A stretch of 28,692 bases of DNA from JBEKYD01 sp049509915 (GCA_049509915.1 JBEKZL010000060.1:1-28692), one strand, 5' to 3'; positions 15,640 through 23,240 are shown, counted from the stretch's first letter. A program made the numbers and translations. Notes: generated from the letters alone by a model not told the origin.

Positions 15640-18600
15640 TCAGAACGTCAGCCGTCCCGAAACCTGCAACTGGCGCGGGCCCCATAGCAGGTTGCTGGTA
15701 GCCGTGGGGGCCATAAATGCCGCGTTCGGAGCATAGCAACCGTTGGTGTGGCCGGCGCAGACCCCCGAACCCGCGGCGCTGTAGTTGAACGCGGTGGTAT
15801 TCACACTGGAAACGTTGGTGTGGTTAAACAGGTTGAAAGCCTCGCCCAGAAGCGACAGCTTCACCCGCTCCCCGATTGGAAATTGCCGTCCGATCCGGAA
15901 GTCCACATCGTGGAATCCGGGAGCCGTAAACGAGTTGCGCGGCAGCCACCCGGCGCGTCCGCTGGTCGCACCCGCGTAACTGACACCACCGGTTACGCCG
16001 CCATCGAGCGCCGACGGGTACCCGCTGACATACGGCGTCACCGGCTGGCCGGTCGACATGGTCACAATGGTCGACAAGGTCCATCCATTTACTACCAGTT
16101 GCGCCGGCTTGCTCATGTTCTTGCCAAATGTCGGCGTCCACATCCCGGTGCCCACGAAACGGTGCCGCTGGTCGAGATCGGATAGAGCATATTCCTGCTT
16201 GCGGTTATAGGGATCGATCGGATAATCGGTGCCGTTGAATGTGCCGGAGCTGCCCGGAACCTGGGCTCCGTCCATCGCTTTGCTGAACGTGTAGTTGGCG
16301 GTGAATTCCAACCCATGGCGCATCGGCCGGCGCAGGCTGACCACCATCGAGTTGTACCAGGAGTTGACGTCGCTCTGGCCGATAAAAACCTCTCCCGTAT
16401 TGGTATCGATGCGGTTGGTATAGAACGGGAAGGTAACCGTCTGGGCCGTCTGGTTGCTGGCATTGAGGATGTCGTAACTCTTGGTGGTCGTCGAGGGAGC
16501 CAGGTTGGCGTCGTAGAAGATCGGCAGATGGAGACCGCGGCTCACCACATACGCCACCGAGCCGCTCAGGCCGCCCGGCAACTGCTGTTCCACCGTAACG
16601 TCGCCCTCGTGGGCCAGTGGGTCGACCCAGTTGGGTGACTGGCCGCGCGCCACCTGGGTGGCCGACGGCGGAGTGAACGGTGTCACCTCGGGTGTCAGCG
16701 CGCCCGTGAACGGCGCGACCATGGTCGGTCCCGGCGGGCTGAAAATCACGTTGGGGAACGTCAGCGCCGGACATGTCGAAACCGAACAGCTGAACGTCTG
16801 CTGGATTACGCCGTTTTCCACGCGAGTGGCGTAATAAGTGGAGTTGCTCGTCTTGGCGTAGAACATGCCGTAGCCGGTCCGCAGCACGGTTTTCGGAGTC
16901 ACTTGAAACGCCAGCCCGAAACGGGGCGCGAATTGGTCCTTGGGAATGTTGATGGTCGAGGTGTACAGGGTGGTCAGCGGCGTCAGCGTGTTGGGCATGG
17001 GCGGCTGGGGAATCTCGAAGATGTCGTAGCGCAGACCCGCGTTCAACGTCAGGCGGGAATTTGCCTTCCAGCTATCCTCCACGAATCCGGCCGCGTCCTT
17101 CTCCCAAAAATCGTCTTTGCCGACGTGCGTGACCGGATCGTTGACCTGCGTGAAGCTGGTCCAGTGCTTGCCCGTCAGCCCGTCGCCGGTGTTGATCCCG
17201 TATATGTCCAGCACCCAGTTGTCGAACGCCGCCGTGGCCGATCCGCTATAGCTGTATTGACCGGTGCCATTGTATAGGTTGATCATCACTTCGTGGATGA
17301 TATTCACATCGAATCCGGTCTTGATCGTGTGCCGCCCCCGGCTCACCGAAAGCGTGTCCGAAATCTGGATGCGGTGCTCGTCGGGCTCCGCCGTGCGCGG
17401 CAGCGCGTAGTTCTCGCCATAGGCCGAGATGCTGGCCAGGCTGACGTACGGCGCGGTGCCGTTTGCCCCAGCCGCTTCCAGGTCGCGGCCCCACTGGAAA
17501 CGCACGTTGTTCACTGCCGTGGGGGTGATCGTGGAATCCCAATTTGCCACGAAGATGCGCTCATGGAATATATAGCTGCCGTTGGCCTGAATCGAGCTGT
17601 TGTTGTAGGAAGGCGAGGTCTGGTAGGCGTTGGGTGCGCGGTAGTTCATGAAGTCGAACGATGCCGCCACGTGGTTGCGCGGCGTCAGTTGGCCGTCCAA
17701 CTTGCCGAAACCCACGTCTTGATTGGTGGCGCGTGGAAATGTCCCCAGCAGCCCATCCAGATACGCATTCGCGCTGGCGCACTGCGTGATCGTCACCAGC
17801 GCCGGGCACGGCAACGCTTTCACTGTGGCGCTATAGGTGCTGCTGGTATAGGCGATGGGGTTCACTTTGCGCGACCCGTCGTAGGTTCCGAAGAAGAACA
17901 GCTTGTCCTTAAGGATCGGCCCGCCGACGCTCGACCCGAACTGCTGCCACTGGTGAATCGGCTGGCTGTAATTGCCCTGCGACTTGGGGTACGGATCGAG
18001 AGCGTTCCAGGTGGGGTAGCGCAGGTAATAAAACAGGTCTCCATGGATGTCGTTGGAGCCGGACTTGGTCACCGCGTTCACCACCCCGCCCGCCGCCTGC
18101 CCCAGTTCCGCGCTGTAGTTGCTGGAACTCACCTGGTATTCCATGATGGAGTCCATGCTGAACACATACGCGCCGCTGTTGGCGCGGCCGCGCGCCTCCG
18201 AAAACAACGCCTGGTTATTGTTGGCGCCGTCCACGGTGTTGGAATTATAAAGGCCCGAGATGCCCCGGTAGGACACCAGCCCGCTGGTGCCGTCCGTGGT
18301 AACGTTTGGCGTCAACAGCACGAAAGTGTCCCAGCGCCGGCCGGCGATAGGCAGGTTGCTCACCGCCGATTCCGAAATCACCTGCGACTGCTCGGTCTTC
18401 TCGGCGTCCACCAGCGACGCCTGTCCGGTAACGGTGATTTCGGTTTGCGTCGTCTGCACGATCAGCCCAAAATCTACCGTCAGGGTCTGGCCCACTTGCA
18501 GGTTCAAGCCTTTGTGCAGCAGGCTGCCGAACCCGCTCTTGCGAGCCTCGACTTCATAATGTCCGGGCTGGAGAAACGCAGCGGTATAAAGACCGGCATC

Positions 18601-18837
18601 GGTCGTCTCGGTCTTTCGCTCCACTCCGGTGTCGGTGTTGCGCACCGCTATCGCGGCCCCCGGAATCACCGCTCCCGCCGGATCGGTCACCGCACCGGTG
18701 ATGGTCGCCGAACCCGAAAGCTGGGCGAAAGCGACGCTGGAAATTTCAATCAACAAGGCCGGCACTAGAAGCCAGTGCGGCTTGCCCCGTAAAGCTCTGG
18801 CACTACGCGAGAAAACGTTCATAACCGAAGATATCAT
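15640..18837 (-). CDS. TonB-dependent receptor, Oar-like, with N-terminal carboxypeptidase-regulatory domain
   Basis: The 1065-residue protein has a signal peptide (about 10-39, ending SSVAFAQ), a carboxypeptidase-regulatory-like beta-sandwich at about 44-125 (ATITGAVTDPAGAVIPGAAIAV, YTAAFLQPGHYEVEARKSGF), a plug region from about 130 (TEITVTGQASLVDAEKTEQS, GGVVNAVTKSGSNDIHGDLF at about 250-270) and a barrel that ends in RLTF, with the terminal phenylalanine of outer-membrane proteins. It should import or bind a large substrate, likely glycan, peptide or siderophore; neighbours give no hint. ATG 18837 is used; ATG 18822 is as likely, since neither has a good Shine-Dalgarno. TonB box and partner genes were not found. 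Confidence 0.9.
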   Translation of the reverse strand: MISSVMNVFSRSARALRGKPHWLLVPALLIEISSVAFAQLSGSATITGAVTDPAGAVIPGAAIAVRNTDTGVERKTETTDAGLYTAAFLQPGHYEVEARKSGFGSLLHKGLNLQVGQTLTVDFGLIVQTTQTEITVTGQASLVDAEKTEQSQVISESAVSNLPIAGRRWDTFVLLTPNVTTDGTSGLVSYRGISGLYNSNTVDGANNNQALFSEARGRANSGAYVFSMDSIMEYQVSSSNYSAELGQAAGGVVNAVTKSGSNDIHGDLFYYLRYPTWNALDPYPKSQGNYSQPIHQWQQFGSSVGGPILKDKLFFFGTYDGSRKVNPIAYTSSTYSATVKALPCPALVTITQCASANAYLDGLLGTFPRATNQDVGFGKLDGQLTPRNHVAASFDFMNYRAPNAYQTSPSYNNSSIQANGSYIFHERIFVANWDSTITPTAVNNVRFQWGRDLEAAGANGTAPYVSLASISAYGENYALPRTAEPDEHRIQISDTLSVSRGRHTIKTGFDVNIIHEVMINLYNGTGQYSYSGSATAAFDNWVLDIYGINTGDGLTGKHWTSFTQVNDPVTHVGKDDFWEKDAAGFVEDSWKANSRLTLNAGLRYDIFEIPQPPMPNTLTPLTTLYTSTINIPKDQFAPRFGLAFQVTPKTVLRTGYGMFYAKTSNSTYYATRVENGVIQQTFSCSVSTCPALTFPNVIFSPPGPTMVAPFTGALTPEVTPFTPPSATQVARGQSPNWVDPLAHEGDVTVEQQLPGGLSGSVAYVVSRGLHLPIFYDANLAPSTTTKSYDILNASNQTAQTVTFPFYTNRIDTNTGEVFIGQSDVNSWYNSMVVSLRRPMRHGLEFTANYTFSKAMDGAQVPGSSGTFNGTDYPIDPYNRKQEYALSDLDQRHRFVGTGMWTPTFGKNMSKPAQLVVNGWTLSTIVTMSTGQPVTPYVSGYPSALDGGVTGGVSYAGATSGRAGWLPRNSFTAPGFHDVDFRIGRQFPIGERVKLSLLGEAFNLFNHTNVSSVNTTAFNYSAAGSGVCAGHTNGCYAPNAAFMAPTATSNLLWGPRQLQVSGRLTF

Positions 18838-18862
18838 TGGCCTGGTTTATTGTCGATGACAG

Positions 18863-18885
18863 ATTATAAGCATATTAAGATCTTA
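18863..18885 (-). promoter_or_regulatory. Putative receptor promoter -10 box with adjoining palindrome
   Basis: On the minus strand TATAAT lies 25 bases ahead of the receptor ATG at 18837. The palindrome TAAGATCTTA sits 7 bases upstream of it, where a regulator would block or recruit polymerase. No convincing -35 is present. Confidence 0.4.
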
Positions 18886-18970
18886 TATTTAGCAGGAACA
18901 ATCAGGGTGGCCGTTGGAGCTGCATTCGAGTACCACTCTTTTTGAATCTGTGGAAAAAATCGGCTGGTAG

Positions 18971-19013
18971 GCGGGCAACCGCTCCCCGATAACGGTTGCG
19001 GTTCGGACGCGCG
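18971..19013 (+). repeat. Single family 1 repeat
   Basis: GCGGGCAACCGCTCCCCGAT followed by GGTTGCGGTTCGGACGCGCG follows the same unit as 1045-1076 and 9860-9898 but is more diverged and has no inverted partner nearby. Confidence 0.5.
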
Positions 19014-19147
19014 AAACTGTAGCGCGGCCACCGGAAGCTCGAAAGAAAACAGGGCCCGCCGCGGAATGCAAATCAAGCCCAGAATAAACCTAAGGATTTA
19101 TCTGCGTTCATCGGTGGCTCGCATTTGTGTCTTCACAGCTCCCCATG

Positions 19148-19187
19148 ACTATCAGCCCGCAGCGTCGGCTTTCGGAGCCGACGTTGT
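19148..19187. terminator. Hairpin repeat (family 3), copy 2, downstream of the alkylation-repair gene
   Basis: CGTCGGCT (19163-19170), loop TTCGG, AGCCGACG (19176-19183): a perfect 8-base stem located 37 bases after the stop of the minus-strand gene. It shares most of its sequence, including CAG-CCGC-GCGTCGG upstream, with 5442-5480. It may act as a terminator although no U-run follows. Confidence 0.5.
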
Positions 19188-19219
19188 CGTGACGCCGGCG
19201 ACCTCGGCCGCCGGTGCCT

Positions 19220-19972
19220 TTATCGTCCGCTGGTGAAGCCGAGTTTCCGCGCCACCACGGGACCGTGCAACTCGCGAAGAGCATCGGTTGCGATCCAGCG
19301 GGCGGAGCGCGAACCTTGGCGGCCGATGTCCTCGGCGGTGCGAATCGCCTTGGCGTGCAACCGGCGATTGCGCTTTCCGATTTGCCGCAGTGCCCAGTTC
19401 ACCGCCTTTCTTACGATGTTGCGGTCGTCGGAAGCGGCCCCGGCAATGAGCGGCAGGAAGGCCTCGAACTGTGCGTCGGATGCCTCGCGGGCTTTCACCG
19501 CCAGCCCGGCCATCAGAACGAATCCGGCGCGGCGGACGAATTCGGCATCGCCATTCGCCCACTCGGCAGCCTTGTCGAATGCGGCTGGAGTGTAACGCAG
19601 CAGGTTGTGGCACAACCCGTCGCACACGTCCCAGGAATCCAGATCGCGCACCCAGCGCTCCATCTGGCGGTTCCCGACCAGGGCGGATTCGTCTACCAGG
19701 GGCGCCAATATCCGCGCTTCATGAATACCGGTATCCCACAAGCGCAGCGCCAGACGGTGGTTGCAGCCCAGTTTTTTGGCGATGCTCCGCAGCAGCCGTA
19801 CGCTGACACCCAGGGTGCCCTCGGCGCTGATTCCGTATCGCGCCATCCCGGCAACATTTGCCGGATTGGCATGGGACTTGAGTTCGGCGACCACCTGCGT
19901 CAGCACCGGATCGACACCGGTTTTCGGCTTGGGGACCGGTCCACGCCGCATAATTAATGTGGATCTCAGCAT
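19220..19972 (-). CDS. DNA alkylation repair-like HEAT-repeat protein (AlkD type)
   Basis: The 250-residue protein from ATG 19972 has an all-helical repeat pattern with the conserved start NPANVAGMARYGI, then LALRLWDTGIHEARILAPLV, MERWVRDLDSWDVCDGLCHNLL, FVRRAGFVLMAGLAVK and NIVRKAVNWALRQIGKRN. These are the marks of the AlkD-like family, which binds or excises alkylated bases (3-methyladenine, 7-methylguanine) without base flipping; some members have no known activity. The open frame continues upstream to 20284, but that part reads the antisense of tRNA-Ser and should be dropped. ATG 19951 is a second possible start. It is the last chromosomal protein gene before the tRNA. Confidence 0.83.
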   Translation of the reverse strand: MLRSTLIMRRGPVPKPKTGVDPVLTQVVAELKSHANPANVAGMARYGISAEGTLGVSVRLLRSIAKKLGCNHRLALRLWDTGIHEARILAPLVDESALVGNRQMERWVRDLDSWDVCDGLCHNLLRYTPAAFDKAAEWANGDAEFVRRAGFVLMAGLAVKAREASDAQFEAFLPLIAGAASDDRNIVRKAVNWALRQIGKRNRRLHAKAIRTAEDIGRQGSRSARWIATDALRELHGPVVARKLGFTSGR

Positions 19973-20010
19973 ATCAAGGCTGCCAAGGGGTTCGACACTG
20001 CAGCTACAGA

Positions 20011-20036
20011 CCATTTGGCGCGCCCATTTGGCGCGC
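20011..20036. repeat. Perfect 13-base tandem repeat
   Basis: CCATTTGGCGCGC occurs twice in a row (20011-20023 and 20024-20036), upstream of both the alkylation-repair gene and the tRNA. Each copy ends in the palindrome GGCGCGCC with the next bases. It may be a protein-binding site or chance slippage. Confidence 0.6.
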
Positions 20037-20065
20037 CCCAGCCCCGATCGCCAGGAAAATTGCAG

Positions 20066-20071
20066 TATAAT
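20066..20071 (+). promoter_or_regulatory. Likely -10 box of tRNA-Ser
   Basis: TATAAT lies 45 bases before the mature tRNA 5' end. A good -35 is not seen at 16-18 bases upstream. Confidence 0.4.
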
Positions 20072-20116
20072 GGAGTGACATCGACCGAACCCACTGAAAT
20101 CAGGTGGGATAGACGC

Positions 20117-20215
<99 letters not shown>

Positions 20216-20285
20216 ACAAAACAAACAAGATAGAGTGAATCGCGCCGAACGGACCGCGCGGGCGTCGGTGGCCGATTTTGCCATT

Positions 20286-20366
20286 TTGCTACCCGATTGC
20301 TACCCGGAAAATTGAAAGAGGCGCGGGCGGGTAGCACTGGCGGAATTGCTACCCAAACTGCTACCC
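20286..20366. repeat. Cluster of TTGCTACCC repeats, candidate integrase arm-binding sites
   Basis: Direct copies are at 20286-20294, 20297-20305, 20346-20354 and (first base C) 20358-20366; an inverted GGGTAGCA is at 20329-20336. Spacing within each direct pair is 11-12 bases, about one helical turn. The cluster lies between the tRNA and the integrase, where tyrosine integrases of the lambda type have arm sites. This is inference from position and pattern. Confidence 0.6.
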
Positions 20367-20379
20367 GTTCCGCGTGATA

Positions 20380-21558
20380 TCAGGAGGGAAGCTTGGACGG
20401 GTGGATCTTGTCGCGGGCCGTCTTCAGCACCGCGTCGATCTTCGATGCCGCATTCTTCTGCTGGCCGGGAAACAGATGGACGTACTGATCGAGTGTGAAA
20501 CTCACCTTGGAGTGGCCCAGGCGCGCTGAGATCACCTTCGCATCCACACCCTCGCGCAGCATGATCGAGGCATTTGAATGACGAAGGGCGTGAAACGTCG
20601 GGCCGGCCAGCTTCCGCCGCTTCAGGAGTTGCCGGTAGGACGAGTCGAACGCCGGGGGCTTCCAAACGGAGCCGTCCTCGACGCATACCACGAGGTCATT
20701 TTCCCGGTAGCCGGCGCCGAGCCGCTTCCGGTAATCGTCTTGTACCGCCCTGTGCTCGACCAGCGCAGCCACGAGCGTTGCCGGAAGTTCGACCTTCCGC
20801 CGGCCGCGCCGCGACTTCGGCGCCTTGAACACCAGCCCCCGCTCCTTCGTGTATTCCAGCGCCCGGCAAACGTCCGCGTACCCGCTTTCCAGGTCCGTAT
20901 CCTGCCAGCGCAAGGCGAGGATTTCGCCGCGGCGAAGGCCAGTGTAAACCGCGATCAGGATCGGTATGTATAGCCGGGTGCCCTGGGCGACCTCCATCAG
21001 CCACGCCGCCGCCGTTTCATCGATGGGTTGAATTTCCTTCTGGTTGACGCGCGGGAGCTCTACCCGGTCGGCCGGGTTGGCGACCAGCAGATTCCAGCGC
21101 ACCGCCTGGGCGAGCGCTTTGTGAAGCACTCGGTGGCAGTGCAGGACCGTTTGAGCGGACAGGCCGCCCTCGCCTTTCTTGCGCCCGTGCTGTAGCTGCC
21201 CGGCGTAGAAGTTCTGGATCTGGAGCGGTTGGAGCTTGTGGAGGCTGATTGAGCCGATGACCGGTACCAGGTCGTTCTCAACGATCTGCTTGTACCGCTC
21301 GAAGGTTTTGCCGGCCACGTTTGGCCGGGCGTAATCTTCGATCCACTTTCGAAGGTATTCGGCGACAGTAACGCGGCTCGGTTCCACGAACGTACCCGTC
21401 TGCCGCTGCCGAAGCTTGGCCACGAGGTCATCTTCCGCCGCCTTCTTTGTGGCGAACCCGGTGTACCACTTCGCCCGCCGCTTCTGTGTCACCGTATCCC
21501 GGTCAAGCTCCAGCTTGTACTCCCACTTCTGACCGCGTTTTCTGATGTGTCCAGACAT
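20380..21558 (-). CDS. int: Tyrosine recombinase / phage integrase
   Basis: The 392-residue protein has three parts: an N-terminal AP2-like arm-binding domain (about 1-58, RKRGQKWEYKLEL, KRRAKWYTGFATKKAA), a SAM-like core-binding domain (about 62-165, VTVAEYLRKWIEDY, RPNVAGKTFERYK) and a catalytic domain with R209 (TGLRRGEIL), H323 and R326 (FHALRHSNAS), H349 (LGHSK) and nucleophile Y359 (LDQYVHLF). All catalytic residues are present, so it should be active. AAGGAA lies 5 bases before the ATG. The gene ends the leftward small-gene operon and points to tRNA-Ser. Confidence 0.95.
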   Translation of the reverse strand: MSGHIRKRGQKWEYKLELDRDTVTQKRRAKWYTGFATKKAAEDDLVAKLRQRQTGTFVEPSRVTVAEYLRKWIEDYARPNVAGKTFERYKQIVENDLVPVIGSISLHKLQPLQIQNFYAGQLQHGRKKGEGGLSAQTVLHCHRVLHKALAQAVRWNLLVANPADRVELPRVNQKEIQPIDETAAAWLMEVAQGTRLYIPILIAVYTGLRRGEILALRWQDTDLESGYADVCRALEYTKERGLVFKAPKSRRGRRKVELPATLVAALVEHRAVQDDYRKRLGAGYRENDLVVCVEDGSVWKPPAFDSSYRQLLKRRKLAGPTFHALRHSNASIMLREGVDAKVISARLGHSKVSFTLDQYVHLFPGQQKNAASKIDAVLKTARDKIHPSKLPS

Positions 21559-21564
21559 GTTTCC

Positions 21565-21762
21565 TTATTCCATTACTGCGGCCCCTGGCACCATAGACAC
21601 CAGGAACTCGCGCAGGAGCGCCCGCCGGGCCTCCTTGCGCGGGCCTTCCGGCATCAGGGCGATACGCCGCGCGCACTCGCTGGCCAGCACCCCATCAGGG
21701 ATGCTGGCCGGGTTCACCGATGGCGACCACTTGCGGGGCTTGGCTGCCCTGACTACGCGCAC
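21565..21762 (-). CDS. Small phage-type hypothetical protein (65 aa)
   Basis: A GTG at 21762 follows GGAGG at an ideal distance and overlaps the end of the previous gene by 10 bases; the TAA at 21565 is 6 bases before the integrase ATG. The product is basic at the N-terminus (RVVRAAKPRKW) and has two likely helices (VLASECARRIALM, KEARRALLREFLVSMV). No family recognised. The spacing makes it a genuine member of the integrase operon. Confidence 0.7.
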   Translation of the reverse strand: MRVVRAAKPRKWSPSVNPASIPDGVLASECARRIALMPEGPRKEARRALLREFLVSMVPGAAVME

Positions 21763-22181
21763 TGGGCCTCCGCTCCCGGTTTCCGCTCGGCTACCAGTTC
21801 CGGGTGTTTCGCGCTGAAGCGCCTGCTGATCTCAATGCAATCGGCGAAATCCAGGCGAAGGGTATCGAGGTCTACCTTCTCGGGCGTGAAGTCGGGGTAC
21901 CGAGAACTGCTGACCAGATCGACAACAAAGCTCTCCATCGGCGTGCAATTCCCGTTGCTCTCTTTGCGCAGGGTTACGAATTGCGCCACATGTTGAAGCT
22001 CATATATCCCCATACCGGCCAACGGCCCTTGAATCGCATCCAGGAGATAGCGCCGAACCGCCTCCCGCTGACTGTCCGTTAAATCGCCGTCCATTATCCG
22101 AAGGAGGTCGCCTTCGGGTAGTGTCTGGCTGGCCGGCGCCGCGGCTAGTTTGATTGTTCTGTTCTCCTGCTTGTTTGCCAT
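21753..22181 (-). CDS. Phage-type hypothetical protein (142 aa)
   Basis: From ATG 22181 the product reads MANKQENRTIK, then LPEGDLLRIMDGDLTDSQREAVRRYLL, a mostly helical middle (YELQHVAQFVTLRKES) and an acidic-basic C-terminal part (DLDTLRLDFADCIEISRRF). No family recognised. In-frame starts further upstream exist at 22190 (ATG) and 22241 (GTG); 22181 is chosen for the GAGA just ahead, but this is weak. It precedes the 65-residue gene with overlap. Confidence 0.65.
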   Translation of the reverse strand: MANKQENRTIKLAAAPASQTLPEGDLLRIMDGDLTDSQREAVRRYLLDAIQGPLAGMGIYELQHVAQFVTLRKESNGNCTPMESFVVDLVSSSRYPDFTPEKVDLDTLRLDFADCIEISRRFSAKHPELVAERKPGAEAQCA

Positions 22182-22266
22182 TTGTCTCATTTTTCTTGTT
22201 TTCAAAAGTGGATGATATCGCGGATGGGAGGGATCACCCACCCGTGCGGCGGTACCTAAGGGCCTA

Positions 22267-22491
22267 TCAGGACTCCAGGACCTTACACCTCCCCGCGGTT
22301 CCCCTGAACGCGCGCTTCAGGCTTCCGGCCGCCATCATGGCCTGGTCGTAGGCGTCGGCCAACGCGACGCGCTCGCCCGCGCGGTCGGGGTAGAGGCTCG
22401 GGAAGTACTCACCTTCCGGGCGGGCGAGTTCTACGAAGGACGCAAACGCCGTGTGCCTCCGCGTGAGGACGTCCAGGTCAATGCCGTTCAT
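22267..22491 (-). CDS. Small phage-type hypothetical protein (74 aa)
   Basis: ATG 22491 follows AGGAAAGGGG and overlaps the stop of the preceding 51-codon gene as ATGA. The product (MNGIDLDVLTRRHTAFASF, then ADAYDQAMMAAGSLKRAFRG) is helical and mixed in charge. No family recognised. Confidence 0.6.
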   Translation of the reverse strand: MNGIDLDVLTRRHTAFASFVELARPEGEYFPSLYPDRAGERVALADAYDQAMMAAGSLKRAFRGTAGRCKVLES

Positions 22492-22643
22492 GCCCGGCCC
22501 CTTTCCTGGAAGATTTCCGTTACGCCGCCGGCCCGGCGCATCTCGAAAGGCTGGGAGAGGAACACCCGCCCGCTGATCTTCAACCCGAAGACGTGGGTTA
22601 TCGGCCTGCCGTAGCCGTCACGGGGCACGGGGCGGGCCGCCAT
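22488..22643 (-). CDS. Very small phage-type protein (51 aa)
   Basis: An ATG at 22643 opens a 51-codon frame: MAARPVPRDGYGRPITHVFG, continuing LKISGRVFLSQPFEMRR and ending QERGRA. A stop lies a few codons upstream, so this is the only start. Its TGA overlaps the ATG of the next gene (ATGA), the usual sign of coupled translation. The Shine-Dalgarno is weak (CCAGG). It is the first gene of the leftward operon I can see. No family recognised. Confidence 0.5.
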   Translation of the reverse strand: MAARPVPRDGYGRPITHVFGLKISGRVFLSQPFEMRRAGGVTEIFQERGRA

Positions 22644-22706
22644 CTGCCTGGCCGGGGAACTTCAGAACTCTTTGCGATTCCTTGTTTTCCATTTTTGTGG
22701 AACCTG

Positions 22707-22799
22707 ATGGCAGTTTATGGCATTTTAGGACTGAATGTCAACAGAAAACTTGGCATCTCGTGATTTTTCTTGAAACTTTATGGAAGCCCATGGTATCTT
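22707..22799 (+). promoter_or_regulatory. Promoter and phased ATGG repeats controlling the excisionase-like gene
   Basis: TTGAAA (22770-22775) and TATCTT (22794-22799) are 18 bases apart, with TGG ahead of the second hexamer as in an extended -10. The ATG at 22809 is 9 bases further and no Shine-Dalgarno is seen. ATGG occurs at 22707-22710 and 22717-22720 and again at 22780-22783 and 22790-22793, each pair one helical turn apart; the second pair sits between the promoter hexamers, where a regulator would repress. The stretch is AT-rich compared with its surroundings. Confidence 0.5.
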
Positions 22800-22808
22800 T
22801 GCAACCGT

Positions 22809-23003
22809 ATGGCAAAGCCGGAATACCTCACACCTGAACAGGTTGCGGAAATGCTACAAATGAATGCTCGGGTCGTTCGGCGGATGCTCGCCGCCGGCAA
22901 GCTTCCCGGTCGGCGCATTGGCCGCCTCTGGCGAGTGTCGGCCGCCGATCTGAAGGACTTCATGAGTAACCCCGAGAAGAACGAATTATCGAGGCCAGAA
23001 TGA
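22809..23003 (+). CDS. Excisionase-like helix-turn-helix protein
   Basis: The 64-residue product is a single winged-helix domain of the excisionase/MerR type: YLTPEQVAEMLQMNARVVRR, LAAGKLPGRRIGRLWRVSAADL. Such small proteins bend DNA at attachment sites to direct excision, or act as regulators. The ORF is open from a TTG at 22770, but that TTG is part of the -35 box, so ATG 22809 is the start. It is divergent from the integrase operon; its stop overlaps the start of the broken integrase (ATGA). Confidence 0.78.
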   Translation: MAKPEYLTPEQVAEMLQMNARVVRRMLAAGKLPGRRIGRLWRVSAADLKDFMSNPEKNELSRPE

Positions 23004-23237
23004 GCACCGCCGCATTGATTCCCGCGCCCGCTCAATACGTGGGTGGCCTCGCTCCCATCGCGGAACAGGCCCGCGAATCTCGTCGGGCTGAACGTGGATG
23101 ACTTGGCTTTCACTGACGAAGGAATGGCGGTCATGCTGAGGCGGTCGAAAACCAACCAGGAGGGACAGGGGCGGAAGGTGGGTATACCGAGCCTCCCAAC
23201 GTCGGACGCTCGGCTCGACGGGGCTGTAGCGGAGTGA
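23000..23237 (+). pseudogene. Remnant of a second tyrosine recombinase
   Basis: From the ATG at 23000 the frame reads MSTAALIPAPAQYVGGLAPI..EQARE, like the N-terminus of XerC/D-type integrases, and stops after 33 codons. In the next frame NLVGLNVDDLAFTDEGMAVM continues with LRRSKTNQEGQGRKVGIP, the beginning of a recombinase catalytic domain. The core-binding domain and the catalytic R, H-x-x-R, H and Y are absent. The likeliest history is an internal deletion plus frameshift in a gene once coupled to the excisionase. Left over are about 240 bases. Confidence 0.65.
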
Positions 23238-23240
23238 AAT

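Larger units (their letters stand above)
18838..19219. other. 382-base gene-free stretch: receptor promoter, one family 1 repeat and a hairpin
   Basis: AT-rich at 18855-18900, where a minus-strand -10 TATAAT (18868-18863) and the perfect palindrome TAAGATCTTA (18876-18885) lie upstream of the receptor start. A single family 1 repeat is at 18971-19013 and a family 3 hairpin is at 19148-19187, just past the stop of the alkylation-repair gene. No reading frame here is credible. Confidence 0.55.

Noticed and set aside
17293..18768. 491-codon frame on the plus strand
   Set aside because: It lies opposite the TonB-dependent receptor, whose domains are unmistakable, and its product is Arg/His-rich without motifs.
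20286..20366. CRISPR array
   Set aside because: The repeats are only 9 bases, irregularly spaced and include an inverted copy; no cas gene is present. Integrase arm sites fit better.
23043..23237. Intact 64-residue protein starting at GTG 23043
   Set aside because: There is no ribosome-binding site, and the sequence matches the interior of a recombinase catalytic domain with its key residues missing, so a pseudogene is more likely.
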